Of a stretch of 64,000 nt of DNA, positions 9,334-16,987 are shown in pieces. Both the position numbers and the translations under genes were made by a program. The notes below the pieces were generated by a model, which did not search any database, was not told the DNA's origin, and saw nothing but the letters and a program-made list of their open reading frames with translations. The first letter of the stretch is position 1. The number at the start of each line of letters is the position of its first letter. The DNA lies in the NCBI GenBank assembly GCA_964289745.1, contig CAXYMM010000001.1:1798001-1862000 (forward strand). Reading direction: 5' to 3'. The DNA comes from Ekhidna sp964289745. GTDB taxonomy: Bacteria; Bacteroidota; Bacteroidia; Cytophagales; Cyclobacteriaceae.

Positions 9334-9361
9334 AAAAGGAGCTCATGCAGGCTTCTTTTTC
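9334..9361. terminator. Bidirectional terminator between gapA and yebC
   Basis: AAAAGGAGC pairs with GCTTCTTTT (one G-U pair) around an 8-base loop; A and T runs on the two sides make it work in both directions for the convergent genes. Confidence 0.8.
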
Positions 9362-9384
9362 ATTTCTAATAAGTATTGTTAAAG

Positions 9385-10095
9385 CTAGGCGATGTTTGTG
9401 TAGACTGCCTGAACATCGTCATCGTCCTCAATTTTATCGAGCATCTTTTCTATCTCGTCTAGTTGTTCATCGTTGAACTCTATTGGAGAGGTAGGTATCC
9501 TTTTCAATAGCGCTTTTTTTACTTCTACATTTAAGTCATCGAGAACTCTACTCAGCCCCCCAAACTGAGTATAATCAGCATAAGCATAGCATATACCATC
9601 ATTTTCTTTAATTTCTTCCAGCCCACCGTCTATCAGGCTCAATTCCAACTCCTCCAAATTCATTTCTTCCGTTTTATCAAACTCAAAAACGGCTTTTCTA
9701 TTAAACATAAACTCAAGTGAGCCAGATGGAACAAAGCCACCTCCAGCCTTATTAAAGTAAGACTTTATATTGGCAACCGTTCTGATGGTGTTGTCTGTGG
9801 CAGCCTCCACAAAAACCAGCACCCCGTGTGGCCCCTTTCCTTCATAAGTAACTTCGGTAATATCTGCTCCATCTTTCCCCGACGCCCTCTTTATGGCATT
9901 TTCGATATTATCTTTGGGCATATTCTCCGCCTTAGCGTTTTGGATGGCGGTGCGAAGTTTTGCATTCATTTCTGGGTCAGTTCCTCCTTCCTTAACTGAA
10001 ACGGTAATCGCTTTAGCCAATTTCGGAAATACCTTACTCATTTTATCCCAGCGTTTTTCTTTTGCGGCTCTTCGGTATTCAAAGGCTCTTCCCAT
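9385..10095 (-). CDS. YebC/PmpR (TACO1) family protein
   Basis: A 236-residue cytoplasmic protein starting MGRAFEYRRAAKEKRW, with the family motifs PKLAKAITVSVKEGG and NMPKDNIENAIKRASG, then TYEGKGPHGV. Members have been described as DNA-binding regulators and, more recently, as ribosome-associated factors that help translate difficult sequences. Which role applies cannot be decided here. It is the last gene of a minus-strand set lolD-like, EamA, yebC with gaps of 8 and 50 bases, which suggests one operon. Confidence 0.93.
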   Translation of the reverse strand: MGRAFEYRRAAKEKRWDKMSKVFPKLAKAITVSVKEGGTDPEMNAKLRTAIQNAKAENMPKDNIENAIKRASGKDGADITEVTYEGKGPHGVLVFVEAATDNTIRTVANIKSYFNKAGGGFVPSGSLEFMFNRKAVFEFDKTEEMNLEELELSLIDGGLEEIKENDGICYAYADYTQFGGLSRVLDDLNVEVKKALLKRIPTSPIEFNDEQLDEIEKMLDKIEDDDDVQAVYTNIA

Positions 10096-10145
10096 GAGTT
10101 TCTATTCTTTTTAAACTGCAAATAAAGAGGATGGGTATTATAAAA

Positions 10146-10988
10146 TCAAGCGACTCTGTTTTTCAGAAGTATATTCAAACCTACTCCAAGTACAACCATT
10201 CCCATACCTAAGTAAGTCATGAAATTGAAGCTCTCGCCAAATAGGAAATAACCAAAAAGCAATGAAAAAAACAGCCCTAGGTAATTAAGTATTGAAACTT
10301 TTGAGATTTCAGCATTTTGATAGGCTTTGGTCATATAGAATTGTGCTATTTGAGTAATAATGCCCACCATAATCAGGTTGAACCAGTCTATTCCTATAGG
10401 TTGCACCCAGTACAAAGTAGCACATATTGAGGAGATAGGAAGCAAGACTAAGGGGAAGTAAAAAATGATAACCAGTGGATGTTCAGTGGTATTTAGCTTA
10501 CGCACAAAGTTGTAAGCAAAACCCATGAAGATCGAAGTAGTAATCCCAATTCCTAAATGGAATAAAGAAATTCGGGTATCAAACCCTTGCACCATGAGAA
10601 CACCTGCGAAGCTTGTGGCGAAAAAAAACCACTGAACCCATTTTACCTTTTCCTTGACCATGAATATACCAATCAAAGTAGAAAAAACAGGTGCTAGATA
10701 GGTGATCGTAGAAGTAGTTGCAAGCGGTATTTGATGTATTAAGTAATAATTCATAGATAATGCGATAGCACCAGCAAGCCCACGACCGATCAACAATTTT
10801 CGATTATTGCCTAAGACAGGAATACGCTGTTTAATCAGCAACGCATAGCTAATTATTAGAGATATGATACACCGAAAAAGGATGATCTCCATCACAGGTA
10901 TGTGTGAAAGTGATTTCACAAATACCTTCATTAGTGAGAAGGTGAATACTGCATATAGCATGTATTGAATGCCTGAGCTAATCTTCAT
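10146..10988 (-). CDS. DMT superfamily (EamA) transporter
   Basis: A 280-residue integral membrane protein with ten predicted hydrophobic segments in two EamA halves. The second half starts near FNLIMVGIITQIAQFYMTKA and ends in GMGMVVLGVGLNILL. The substrate cannot be told from sequence; DMT exporters move small metabolites across the inner membrane. Its start is 8 bases after the ABC ATPase gene, consistent with cotranscription, though no functional link between them is evident. Confidence 0.88.
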   Translation of the reverse strand: MKISSGIQYMLYAVFTFSLMKVFVKSLSHIPVMEIILFRCIISLIISYALLIKQRIPVLGNNRKLLIGRGLAGAIALSMNYYLIHQIPLATTSTITYLAPVFSTLIGIFMVKEKVKWVQWFFFATSFAGVLMVQGFDTRISLFHLGIGITTSIFMGFAYNFVRKLNTTEHPLVIIFYFPLVLLPISSICATLYWVQPIGIDWFNLIMVGIITQIAQFYMTKAYQNAEISKVSILNYLGLFFSLLFGYFLFGESFNFMTYLGMGMVVLGVGLNILLKNRVA

Positions 10989-10996
10989 CTCAGATC

Positions 10997-11641
10997 TTAG
11001 AGAATTCTGCCGTCAGCAATTTCCAATTTTCGATCTGCCATTTCAGCCAATTCCATATTATGTGTCACGACTACAAACGTCTGCCCGAAATTATCTCGTA
11101 AATCAAAAAACAACTTATGAAGATGCTTTGCGCTCTGAGAATCTAGATTGCCACTAGGTTCATCGGCAAATACGATGGCTGGATTATTGATGAGTGCACG
11201 TGCCACGGCTACGCGTTGCTTCTCACCACCAGAGAGCTCAGAGGGCTTATGGTCTGCCCGGTGTGAGAGGTCGAGCTTAGAAAGAAGATCGCTAGCTTTA
11301 TTCTTAGCATCATTATCACCGTTTATATAAGCGGGAATACAAACATTTTCGATTGCAGAAAACTCTGGAAATAAATTATGAAACTGAAAAACAAAACCAA
11401 TTTGAGTATTTCTAAATCTCGCAAGTTTATTCCCAGAAAGATTCGTTATTTGATGGTTATTGATTTCTAAACTACCACTATCTGGGCTATCCAATGTCCC
11501 CAATATATACAGGAGCGTACTTTTTCCAGCTCCTGAAGCCCCTACAATACTCACTACCTCTCCCGAATCAACGGAGAGTTCAATGCCCTTTAGAACCTGT
11601 AGATGATCGTATGATTTATGGAGATTATTGGCTTTTAGCAT
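10997..11641 (-). CDS. lolD: ABC transporter ATP-binding protein, LolD-like
   Basis: A 214-residue ATPase. From MLKANNLHKSY there is Walker A GASGAGKST at residues 34-42, the signature LSGGEKQRVAVARAL, Walker B IVFADEPSGNLD and the switch His in VVVTHN. It resembles LolD, which powers release of lipoproteins from the inner membrane, but MacB- and FtsE-type ATPases are close relatives, and no permease gene lies beside it. I place the start at 11641 because homologues begin with ML-K-A-x-N/D-x-x-K-S-Y; an in-frame ATG eight codons upstream (11665) is less typical. Confidence 0.82.
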   Translation of the reverse strand: MLKANNLHKSYDHLQVLKGIELSVDSGEVVSIVGASGAGKSTLLYILGTLDSPDSGSLEINNHQITNLSGNKLARFRNTQIGFVFQFHNLFPEFSAIENVCIPAYINGDNDAKNKASDLLSKLDLSHRADHKPSELSGGEKQRVAVARALINNPAIVFADEPSGNLDSQSAKHLHKLFFDLRDNFGQTFVVVTHNMELAEMADRKLEIADGRIL

Positions 11642-11795
11642 GGCGGCAAAGATATGTCTTTCCAATTGTCTAATCTGTCAATAATAAGGATGATAAACGT
11701 ATAGCCATTATGGCTTGTTAATCAGGGGTTCTTAATATAGCTTCGCAAAAATGGGGCGTGAGTTAAGTGATAAGTGTCAATACGACATAACAACA

Positions 11796-11803
11796 TACTT
11801 TTA
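11796..11803 (+). promoter_or_regulatory. Probable -7 element for sucC
   Basis: TACTTTTA lies 40 bases before the sucC start, the same -7 sequence as at gapA and tRNA-Thr. No clear TTG is found at the expected upstream position, so only half of the promoter is supported. Confidence 0.35.
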
Positions 11804-11842
11804 CAGAACCTATGTGAATTCTTATACTAAATAACTGTACAC

Positions 11843-13054
11843 ATGAATATTCACGAATATCAGGCGAAAGAAATTTTAGAATCTTACGGGGTTACAATCC
11901 AGAAAGGTATTGTAGCAGACACTCCAGATCAGGCTGTTGAAGCTGCAAAAAAACTCAATAAAGACACCGGTACAGATTGGTACGTGATAAAAGCTCAAAT
12001 TCATGCTGGTGGAAGAGGTAAGGGCAAAATCAATGAAACTGGCTCAAATGGAGTAGTACTAGCCAAAAGCTTAGATGAGGTTGCTCCTAGAGTAAAAAAT
12101 ATTATTGGTGGGACACTTGTGACGCACCAGACTGGTGCTGATGGCAAAAAAGTAAATAAAGTACTCATCGCACAAGATGTATACTATTCAGGTGATTTTG
12201 ACCCAAAAGAGTACTACCTATCCATCTTGCTTGATCGCGGTACGGGAAAGAACGTTATCATGGCTTCAACGGAAGGAGGGATGGACATTGAAACTGTTGC
12301 TGAAGAAACACCAGAAAAGATCGTAAAAGAATGGATCGACCCTGCGGTTGGTCTTCAAGGGTTTCAGGCAAGAAAAGTCGCTTTTGCACTTGGACTTACA
12401 GGAGACGCTTTTAAAGGCATGGTGAAGTTCATTTTCTCCCTCTACAAAGCGTACGAAGCTACTGATGCCTCCCAATTCGAAATCAACCCCGTTCTAAAAA
12501 CTTCTGACAATAAAATCTTAGCTGTCGATGCCAAGGTAAACATCGACGAAAATGCGCTTTACAGACATAAGGATATAGCGGAACTAAGAGACTTGACGGA
12601 AGAAGATCCATTAGAAGTAGAGGCGGGAGAGTCCGGCCTTAACTACGTAAAACTTGATGGAAATGTAGGTTGCATGGTAAACGGTGCTGGACTTGCAATG
12701 GCAACAATGGATATCATCAAACTATCTGGAGGAGAGCCCGCAAACTTTCTAGATGTAGGAGGGGGCGCTAATGCACAGACCGTAGAGGCTGGCTTCAGAA
12801 TCATTTTACAAGACCCAAATGTTAAGGCAATTCTTATTAATATATTTGGCGGTATTGTCCGGTGCGACAGGGTAGCTAGTGGTATTGTGAAAGCCTACAA
12901 AAATATTGGTGAAATATCCATCCCAATAATCGTGCGACTTCAAGGCACAAACGCTGAGGAAGGTGCCAAAATCATCGAAGAGTCTGGCTTGAAAGTGACT
13001 TCAGCCATTGTACTTAAAGATGCCGCCGCCAAAGTAAAAGAAGTCTTGAGCTAA
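11843..13054 (+). CDS. sucC: Succinate-CoA ligase (ADP-forming) subunit beta
   Basis: Beta subunit of succinyl-CoA synthetase in the citric acid cycle. The 403-residue protein starts MNIHEYQAKEILESYGV, has the ATP-grasp segment with QIHAGGRGKGK and the C-terminal domain with GLAMATMDIIK, NFLDVGGGA and IFGGIVRCD. All are family hallmarks and the length is right. The alpha subunit gene sucD is not adjacent, so the two subunits are encoded apart, which is usual in this phylum. A strong terminator follows. Confidence 0.97.
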   Translation: MNIHEYQAKEILESYGVTIQKGIVADTPDQAVEAAKKLNKDTGTDWYVIKAQIHAGGRGKGKINETGSNGVVLAKSLDEVAPRVKNIIGGTLVTHQTGADGKKVNKVLIAQDVYYSGDFDPKEYYLSILLDRGTGKNVIMASTEGGMDIETVAEETPEKIVKEWIDPAVGLQGFQARKVAFALGLTGDAFKGMVKFIFSLYKAYEATDASQFEINPVLKTSDNKILAVDAKVNIDENALYRHKDIAELRDLTEEDPLEVEAGESGLNYVKLDGNVGCMVNGAGLAMATMDIIKLSGGEPANFLDVGGGANAQTVEAGFRIILQDPNVKAILINIFGGIVRCDRVASGIVKAYKNIGEISIPIIVRLQGTNAEEGAKIIEESGLKVTSAIVLKDAAAKVKEVLS

Positions 13055-13116
13055 TGTTTCTCTATATCTTGGTGTGAAATAACAAAAGATATTAGGGGTC
13101 GAAATAATAAAAATTT

Positions 13117-13151
13117 GCCATAGTTGAAGAATTAACAACTATGGCTTTTTT
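13117..13151 (+). terminator. Rho-independent terminator after sucC
   Basis: A perfect 10-bp stem GCCATAGTTG/CAACTATGGC with a 9-base loop is followed by TTTTTT. It lies 63 bases after the sucC stop. Confidence 0.92.
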
Positions 13152-13766
13152 GGGCATTTCAGTTTTATTTTTTTTCCTTATCACCTCAAGCTACGATATA
13201 ATAAAATCAGAAATCCGACGTAAGCTCATCGCTGAGAACGATGCCTTCAGAAAAGTGCAGGGCATTTCAGGCATAAAACTTGACGGAAAAGGTGAGTTTA
13301 GTTGTAAGCAGTTGTATAATAGATAACATTATTTAGATACTACCCAAACTGAGTTTGTGAGGTAGGTGAGAGTATAAATAAATGTGTCTCTAGCGACCTA
13401 GCTTCCATCCCAAGTACTTGGTCGTCTTCTCGTTATGAAACTCTTTATTGGTGAGCCTGCCAGACAGCACACTTACATTAGAGTATTCAAAGCCTAAAAC
13501 CAAAAAAATGGAAATTCTGGATCGTTTTCGCAGGGAGAGCCCACATCTTCATGTGCTATTTAGAATTTAGAGAATTTAATTATAAAATTCTTTGGGGGTA
13601 TTAACCAATTCAACCTACCTTCTAATAGATAAACGAATATAAATAATCAAACAATTCTATGAATTACGCAAGATTTATATTTTCTATCATTACCGTGGTT
13701 CTTCTTCTGATAATGCTGAGCTAAAGATAAAATATTGCTTTCTAAAGCCGTAGAGAGCCTTTCAAG
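13152..13766. other. 615-base intergenic region
   Basis: AT-rich, with no recognisable large gene. It holds only the very short hydrophobic reading frame listed at 13659-13724. No promoter or repeat was identified with confidence. Confidence 0.6.
13659..13724 (+). CDS. Possible 21-residue hydrophobic peptide
   Basis: ATG at 13659 opens a frame with an N-terminal Asn-Tyr-Ala-Arg, then 15 strongly hydrophobic residues (FIFSIITVVLLLIML) and a stop. It looks like a single membrane helix. There is no homology support and chance is quite possible in AT-rich DNA. Confidence 0.2.
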   Translation: MNYARFIFSIITVVLLLIMLS

Positions 13767-13840
13767 TACACCTGGAAGGATTCGAACCCTCAACCTCTGG
13801 AGCCGAAATCCAGCGCTCTATCCAGTTGAGCTACAGGTGC
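13767..13840 (-). tRNA. tRNA-Arg (anticodon TCG)
   Basis: On the minus strand a 74-base cloverleaf begins GCACCTGTAGCTCAACTGGA. The anticodon stem CTGGA/TCCAG encloses TTTCGGC with anticodon TCG, the T arm has GGTTCGAATCC, and the acceptor stem closes with a G-U pair. CCA is not encoded. Confidence 0.96.
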
Positions 13841-14318
13841 AAGTTGCTTTGGGATCAAATATAGTTTTAAAAGGCTATTTTATCGATAGTGTCCGCAGAA
13901 ATAGATTCTTCTATGCCCTCGCTATTAATCCCTTTTACTTTGATTAACTCCACTTCGATTTTGCGTTTCGCATTATTTTTATTCACAAGAATGGCTTGTC
14001 AAATTTTTACTCCTTTGGAATGCCCATGGGATTTTTTGATGTTAATTCTTCTCAGAGCATGATATATCTATAAATTTATCAATGTTATGCTCTCTAAACT
14101 TTAGTCGAGTCATAGACATTTCCCTTTTCTGGAAAAATGTAATGGAATTTAAGGAGACAAACTCTCCACTTTTACTGGTAATACCCGCTTCTATTAACAC
14201 GCTTACATTAAAGATGAGAGTAACAGCAAAAAGAAAATGAAAAATCATACAATTATGTTTTACTTCTCGAGATAGTAAAAGATTTACAGTATTATCAATT
14301 AGGTTATCTTTGTCCTTC
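13841..14318. other. 478-base region with a doubtful minus-strand frame
   Basis: No firm gene is seen. A minus-strand frame open from 14416 to 14042 could give a 68-residue product from an internal ATG at 14248 (MIFHFLFAVTLIFNVSVLIE, signal-peptide-like). It has no recognisable domain and its longer form overlaps the better plus-strand small ORF at 14319, so it is not called. Confidence 0.35.
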
Positions 14319-14459
14319 ATGAGTGAAGAACAAACATTGTACGACTGGATGTTGTCTTTATCTATCACAGATGGAATTAATGTTATAATGATGATTATAT
14401 TCACTTTTTTTATCATATGGCTTGTGGTTCGAACCTTCCGAAATAAATCTGATTCGTGA
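14319..14459 (+). CDS. Small predicted membrane protein (46 aa)
   Basis: The frame begins MSEEQTLYDWM, continues with a single hydrophobic helix around residues 22-37 (VIMMIIFTFFIIWLVV) and ends in a basic then polar tail RTFRNKSDS, the layout of a genuine small inner-membrane protein. TATCTTTG at 14305-14312 matches the TAnnTTTG element and would place the transcription start at or next to the ATG, i.e. a possibly leaderless mRNA. No TTG is found at -33. Function unknown; it converges with the ion channel gene 8 bases downstream. Confidence 0.45.
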   Translation: MSEEQTLYDWMLSLSITDGINVIMMIIFTFFIIWLVVRTFRNKSDS

Positions 14460-14467
14460 CCTCAAAG

Positions 14468-15298
14468 TCACAACTTTTTTCCGCAGTTTTTACAAAAGTT
14501 TGCGTCCTCCTCATGTGATGAAAGCTGGCAAAATGCACATACCCTTTTCTTCTCTTCATTCTTTTTTTCACGCTCAGCGTTTACAATTTCTGAAGTAACA
14601 ATACCTGTTGGTACAGCGATAATGGCATAGCCTAGCAACATTAAAATAGAGGCCACCATCTGTCCAATAACAGACTGTGGTGCTATGTCCCCATAGCCCA
14701 CTGTTGTCACTGTCACAATAGCCCAATAAATGCTCTTAGGAATACTTGTAAATCCTCCATTGGCTCCTTCGACCATATACATCAACGTTCCCATGATTAA
14801 AACAAGGGTTGTGACAGCACCTAAAAAGACCAATATTTTGTGGCGACTTGCTATGAGCGCATTGGAGAGCACAGAGGCTTCTCGGAGATATCTTCCAAGC
14901 TTTAATATTCTAAAAATTCGTAATAATCTAATAGATCGAATTACTACAAGATAGCTTCCTCCAGTAATGAATAATGCTAGATAGGAAGGGATAGTGGCCA
15001 TTAAATCGATAATTCCTAAAAAACTAAATGCATACTTTTTAGGTTGCTCACTAATAAATATTCGTAACAAATATTCTAGCGTAAAAATGATGGTAAAGGT
15101 CCATTCTACTGCAAAAAAAACTTCCCCATAGGCGACCTTTAACTCTTTAACACTCTCCAACATTACCGCAAAAACGCTAAGCAAAATGGCCCAAAGTAGA
15201 ACTATATCGAAGAGCTTACCTGCTGGTGTATCTGTTTCGAATACAACGATATGCAGTCTTTTTCGAATGTTAAAAAGGTTATCTCCATCTTGTTCCAT
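14468..15298 (-). CDS. Voltage-gated-type potassium channel with C-terminal zinc ribbon
   Basis: A 276-residue inner-membrane protein with six hydrophobic segments. The fourth is an S4-like helix with regularly spaced Arg (RSIRLLRIFRILKLGR) and the pore loop carries TVTTVGYGD, the K+ selectivity filter. After S6 there is a short charged helix and a Cys4 zinc ribbon of form CxxC...CxxC at the C-terminus (CAFC and CKNC). The frame stays open 19 codons further upstream to 15355, but that stretch contains the terminator of the preceding gene, so I place the start at MEQDGDNLF (15298). Confidence 0.85.
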   Translation of the reverse strand: MEQDGDNLFNIRKRLHIVVFETDTPAGKLFDIVLLWAILLSVFAVMLESVKELKVAYGEVFFAVEWTFTIIFTLEYLLRIFISEQPKKYAFSFLGIIDLMATIPSYLALFITGGSYLVVIRSIRLLRIFRILKLGRYLREASVLSNALIASRHKILVFLGAVTTLVLIMGTLMYMVEGANGGFTSIPKSIYWAIVTVTTVGYGDIAPQSVIGQMVASILMLLGYAIIAVPTGIVTSEIVNAEREKKNEEKKRVCAFCQLSSHEEDANFCKNCGKKL

Positions 15299-15311
15299 TG
15301 GATAAAAATAA

Positions 15312-15350
15312 AGCAAAAAAAAAACCCACTCTTTAGTGGGTTTTTTTGCT
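15312..15350 (-). terminator. Terminator of the TonB receptor/SGNH lipoprotein operon
   Basis: Read on the minus strand, AAACCCACT pairs with AGTGGGTTT around a 4-base loop and the stem extends through A and T runs (AGCAAAAAAA with TTTTTTTTTTGCT). It lies 12 bases after the stop of the SGNH gene and 14 bases before the chosen start of the channel gene. Confidence 0.9.
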
Positions 15351-15362
15351 TTCATCTGTAAT

Positions 15363-16985
15363 TTAAGGTTGAAAGAATGTTCCTCGGAGCGCTAGAATAT
15401 CAATCTTCGGAATTGACGCTCCCCATCTTTTATTAATTGCGTCAATCATAAGATTTGCCACAATTCCATGTGTTCTAGGGTTAGGATGAACTCCATCCGT
15501 TGTGAATAATCCGTTCGGAGAAAAATCTGGATAGAGTGTTACCCCATTTACCTCCAACCCGATTACTCCGTCTGCCGATGATGTAGGAAGATTTAATGCA
15601 GTTGCTTGCTCTTTAGTTAAACCCAATGCATCCGCAAATGTTGGTTGCACAGAAACCAAAGCTATATCTGCACCTTCAGCATTCAATTTTGTTACCGTTT
15701 CATTAATAACGAAATTATAGCTAACACGAGCTTCGATTATTTTTTGTTGCTCTTCTAGTGTTAAATAGTACTGATCACCATTTGGTGGCGCCGTAAAGGA
15801 AAATCCTAATGGGATCACAACTCCTATTGGAGTATCCATGGTAGTGGTGTCTCCATCTGCTTCCGTATTAAGAACAGCACCCGCCGACAATAATACTAGC
15901 TCACCCTCAACGAGAGGTCTTGATTGCTCATATGGTGCAAGAAGGGATCTTTGTTCAGGGGTAATTTGACCACCTTGTTGCATGATATCAAAATAGGAAC
16001 CTAAATCATCAAGTGTTTCATCATGAACTAAAATCGGGTTATTTCCCAATTTATATGAAATCAATCGACGACCTACCTCCTCAAGGGAAGGACCTCCCGG
16101 AACCTGAGTTGTTCCATTTATCGCTTCATTTATTGGTTGAAGATTAGTATTAAGCTGTGTAATTAGAGTTTCCGAATCCAACCTAACACCATCCCAAGCT
16201 ATAGCTTGGAAAAATGGAAGTGCAACTACTGGAGGTAAATCCAGTACAATGCCAGGGGTTTTATCAGAAGTTAACTCGGTAAGAGCAGCCGCCAAATTCG
16301 TACCAAATTGCGATGCAGAGTACGTAGTTAAAGGATCACTTTCAGTACCTCCATTTGTTGCATAAAATAAATAATCATTCGCACCAAGCCATAAACTGAA
16401 GAAAGATTTTTTCACCTCCATCGCATCTCCTAAGACACTTGAAGTAGATGGATTCGAGGCAAATCTTGAAAAATAGGGATTATTAAGTCCTTCTTGCGTC
16501 AAATGAGATAGCCTTAAACCAGGTACTCCGAAATTACTAAGCGTGGTTTTTTCTCCAGTAAAAACGGTAATTGCTTCTCCAGCGGTTGGAACTGGAACCC
16601 TAGATGTTAAGCTAAGTTCAGTTCTACCGGCAGTAAATTTTTCATTTGAAAATGACGCATTAAAACCATTAATGGAATTAATTTCAGGTTGATTGAATAC
16701 TACGTCGGTGCTGACCTGAGCGAATTGTTTAGCCAATAGGTTGGGATAACTATTATCTTGCCCCTCTGTATACAATGCTCCATCAGCAAAACCTGCTGTC
16801 AAGGAGTTTCCTAAGGCTATGTATCTTGAAAGATCAAGTGATCCAGCAATTCCCGGTTTTGCAGTTTCAACGGTATTGATTTTTTTCCATTCGTCTACCA
16901 GATCGTCTTCCGTACTACATGCAAATAGTGTTACTGAAATGATAAGGATTGTTATTCTATTAAGATATTTTTTCATCGTCTTCAA
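15363..16985 (-). CDS. SGNH/GDSL hydrolase family lipoprotein
   Basis: A 540-residue lipoprotein with signal peptide and lipobox LFAC-S near residue 23. The catalytic Ser block is IALGNSLTAGF, with Asn in place of Asp of the classical GDSL, an LGANDYL block III, and the Asp-x-x-His pair in TTDGVHPNPRTHG. Proteins of this type are lipases or esterases; the length suggests additional insertions. It begins 2 bases after the TonB-dependent receptor gene, in the position where a SusD-like lipoprotein would usually stand, so it may be a surface protein working with the receptor. That partnership is inference from gene order. Confidence 0.85.
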   Translation of the reverse strand: MKTMKKYLNRITILIISVTLFACSTEDDLVDEWKKINTVETAKPGIAGSLDLSRYIALGNSLTAGFADGALYTEGQDNSYPNLLAKQFAQVSTDVVFNQPEINSINGFNASFSNEKFTAGRTELSLTSRVPVPTAGEAITVFTGEKTTLSNFGVPGLRLSHLTQEGLNNPYFSRFASNPSTSSVLGDAMEVKKSFFSLWLGANDYLFYATNGGTESDPLTTYSASQFGTNLAAALTELTSDKTPGIVLDLPPVVALPFFQAIAWDGVRLDSETLITQLNTNLQPINEAINGTTQVPGGPSLEEVGRRLISYKLGNNPILVHDETLDDLGSYFDIMQQGGQITPEQRSLLAPYEQSRPLVEGELVLLSAGAVLNTEADGDTTTMDTPIGVVIPLGFSFTAPPNGDQYYLTLEEQQKIIEARVSYNFVINETVTKLNAEGADIALVSVQPTFADALGLTKEQATALNLPTSSADGVIGLEVNGVTLYPDFSPNGLFTTDGVHPNPRTHGIVANLMIDAINKRWGASIPKIDILALRGTFFQP

Positions 16986-16987
16986 TT

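Noticed and set aside
13141..13326. 61-codon plus-strand frame MAFLGISVLFFF... after sucC
   Set aside because: Its ATG lies in the 3' arm of the perfect sucC terminator, and the first codons read the T-run; the hydrophobic start is therefore an artefact.
13735..13947. 70-codon plus-strand frame
   Set aside because: It runs antisense through the whole tRNA-Arg gene.
14042..14416. 124-codon minus-strand frame
   Set aside because: Its first half is antisense to the more convincing 46-residue ORF and its composition is AT-driven; only an internal start at 14248 would be worth testing.
15299..15355. Longer N-terminus of the K+ channel (MKAKKPTKEW...)
   Set aside because: These codons are the terminator hairpin of the upstream gene read through, not protein.
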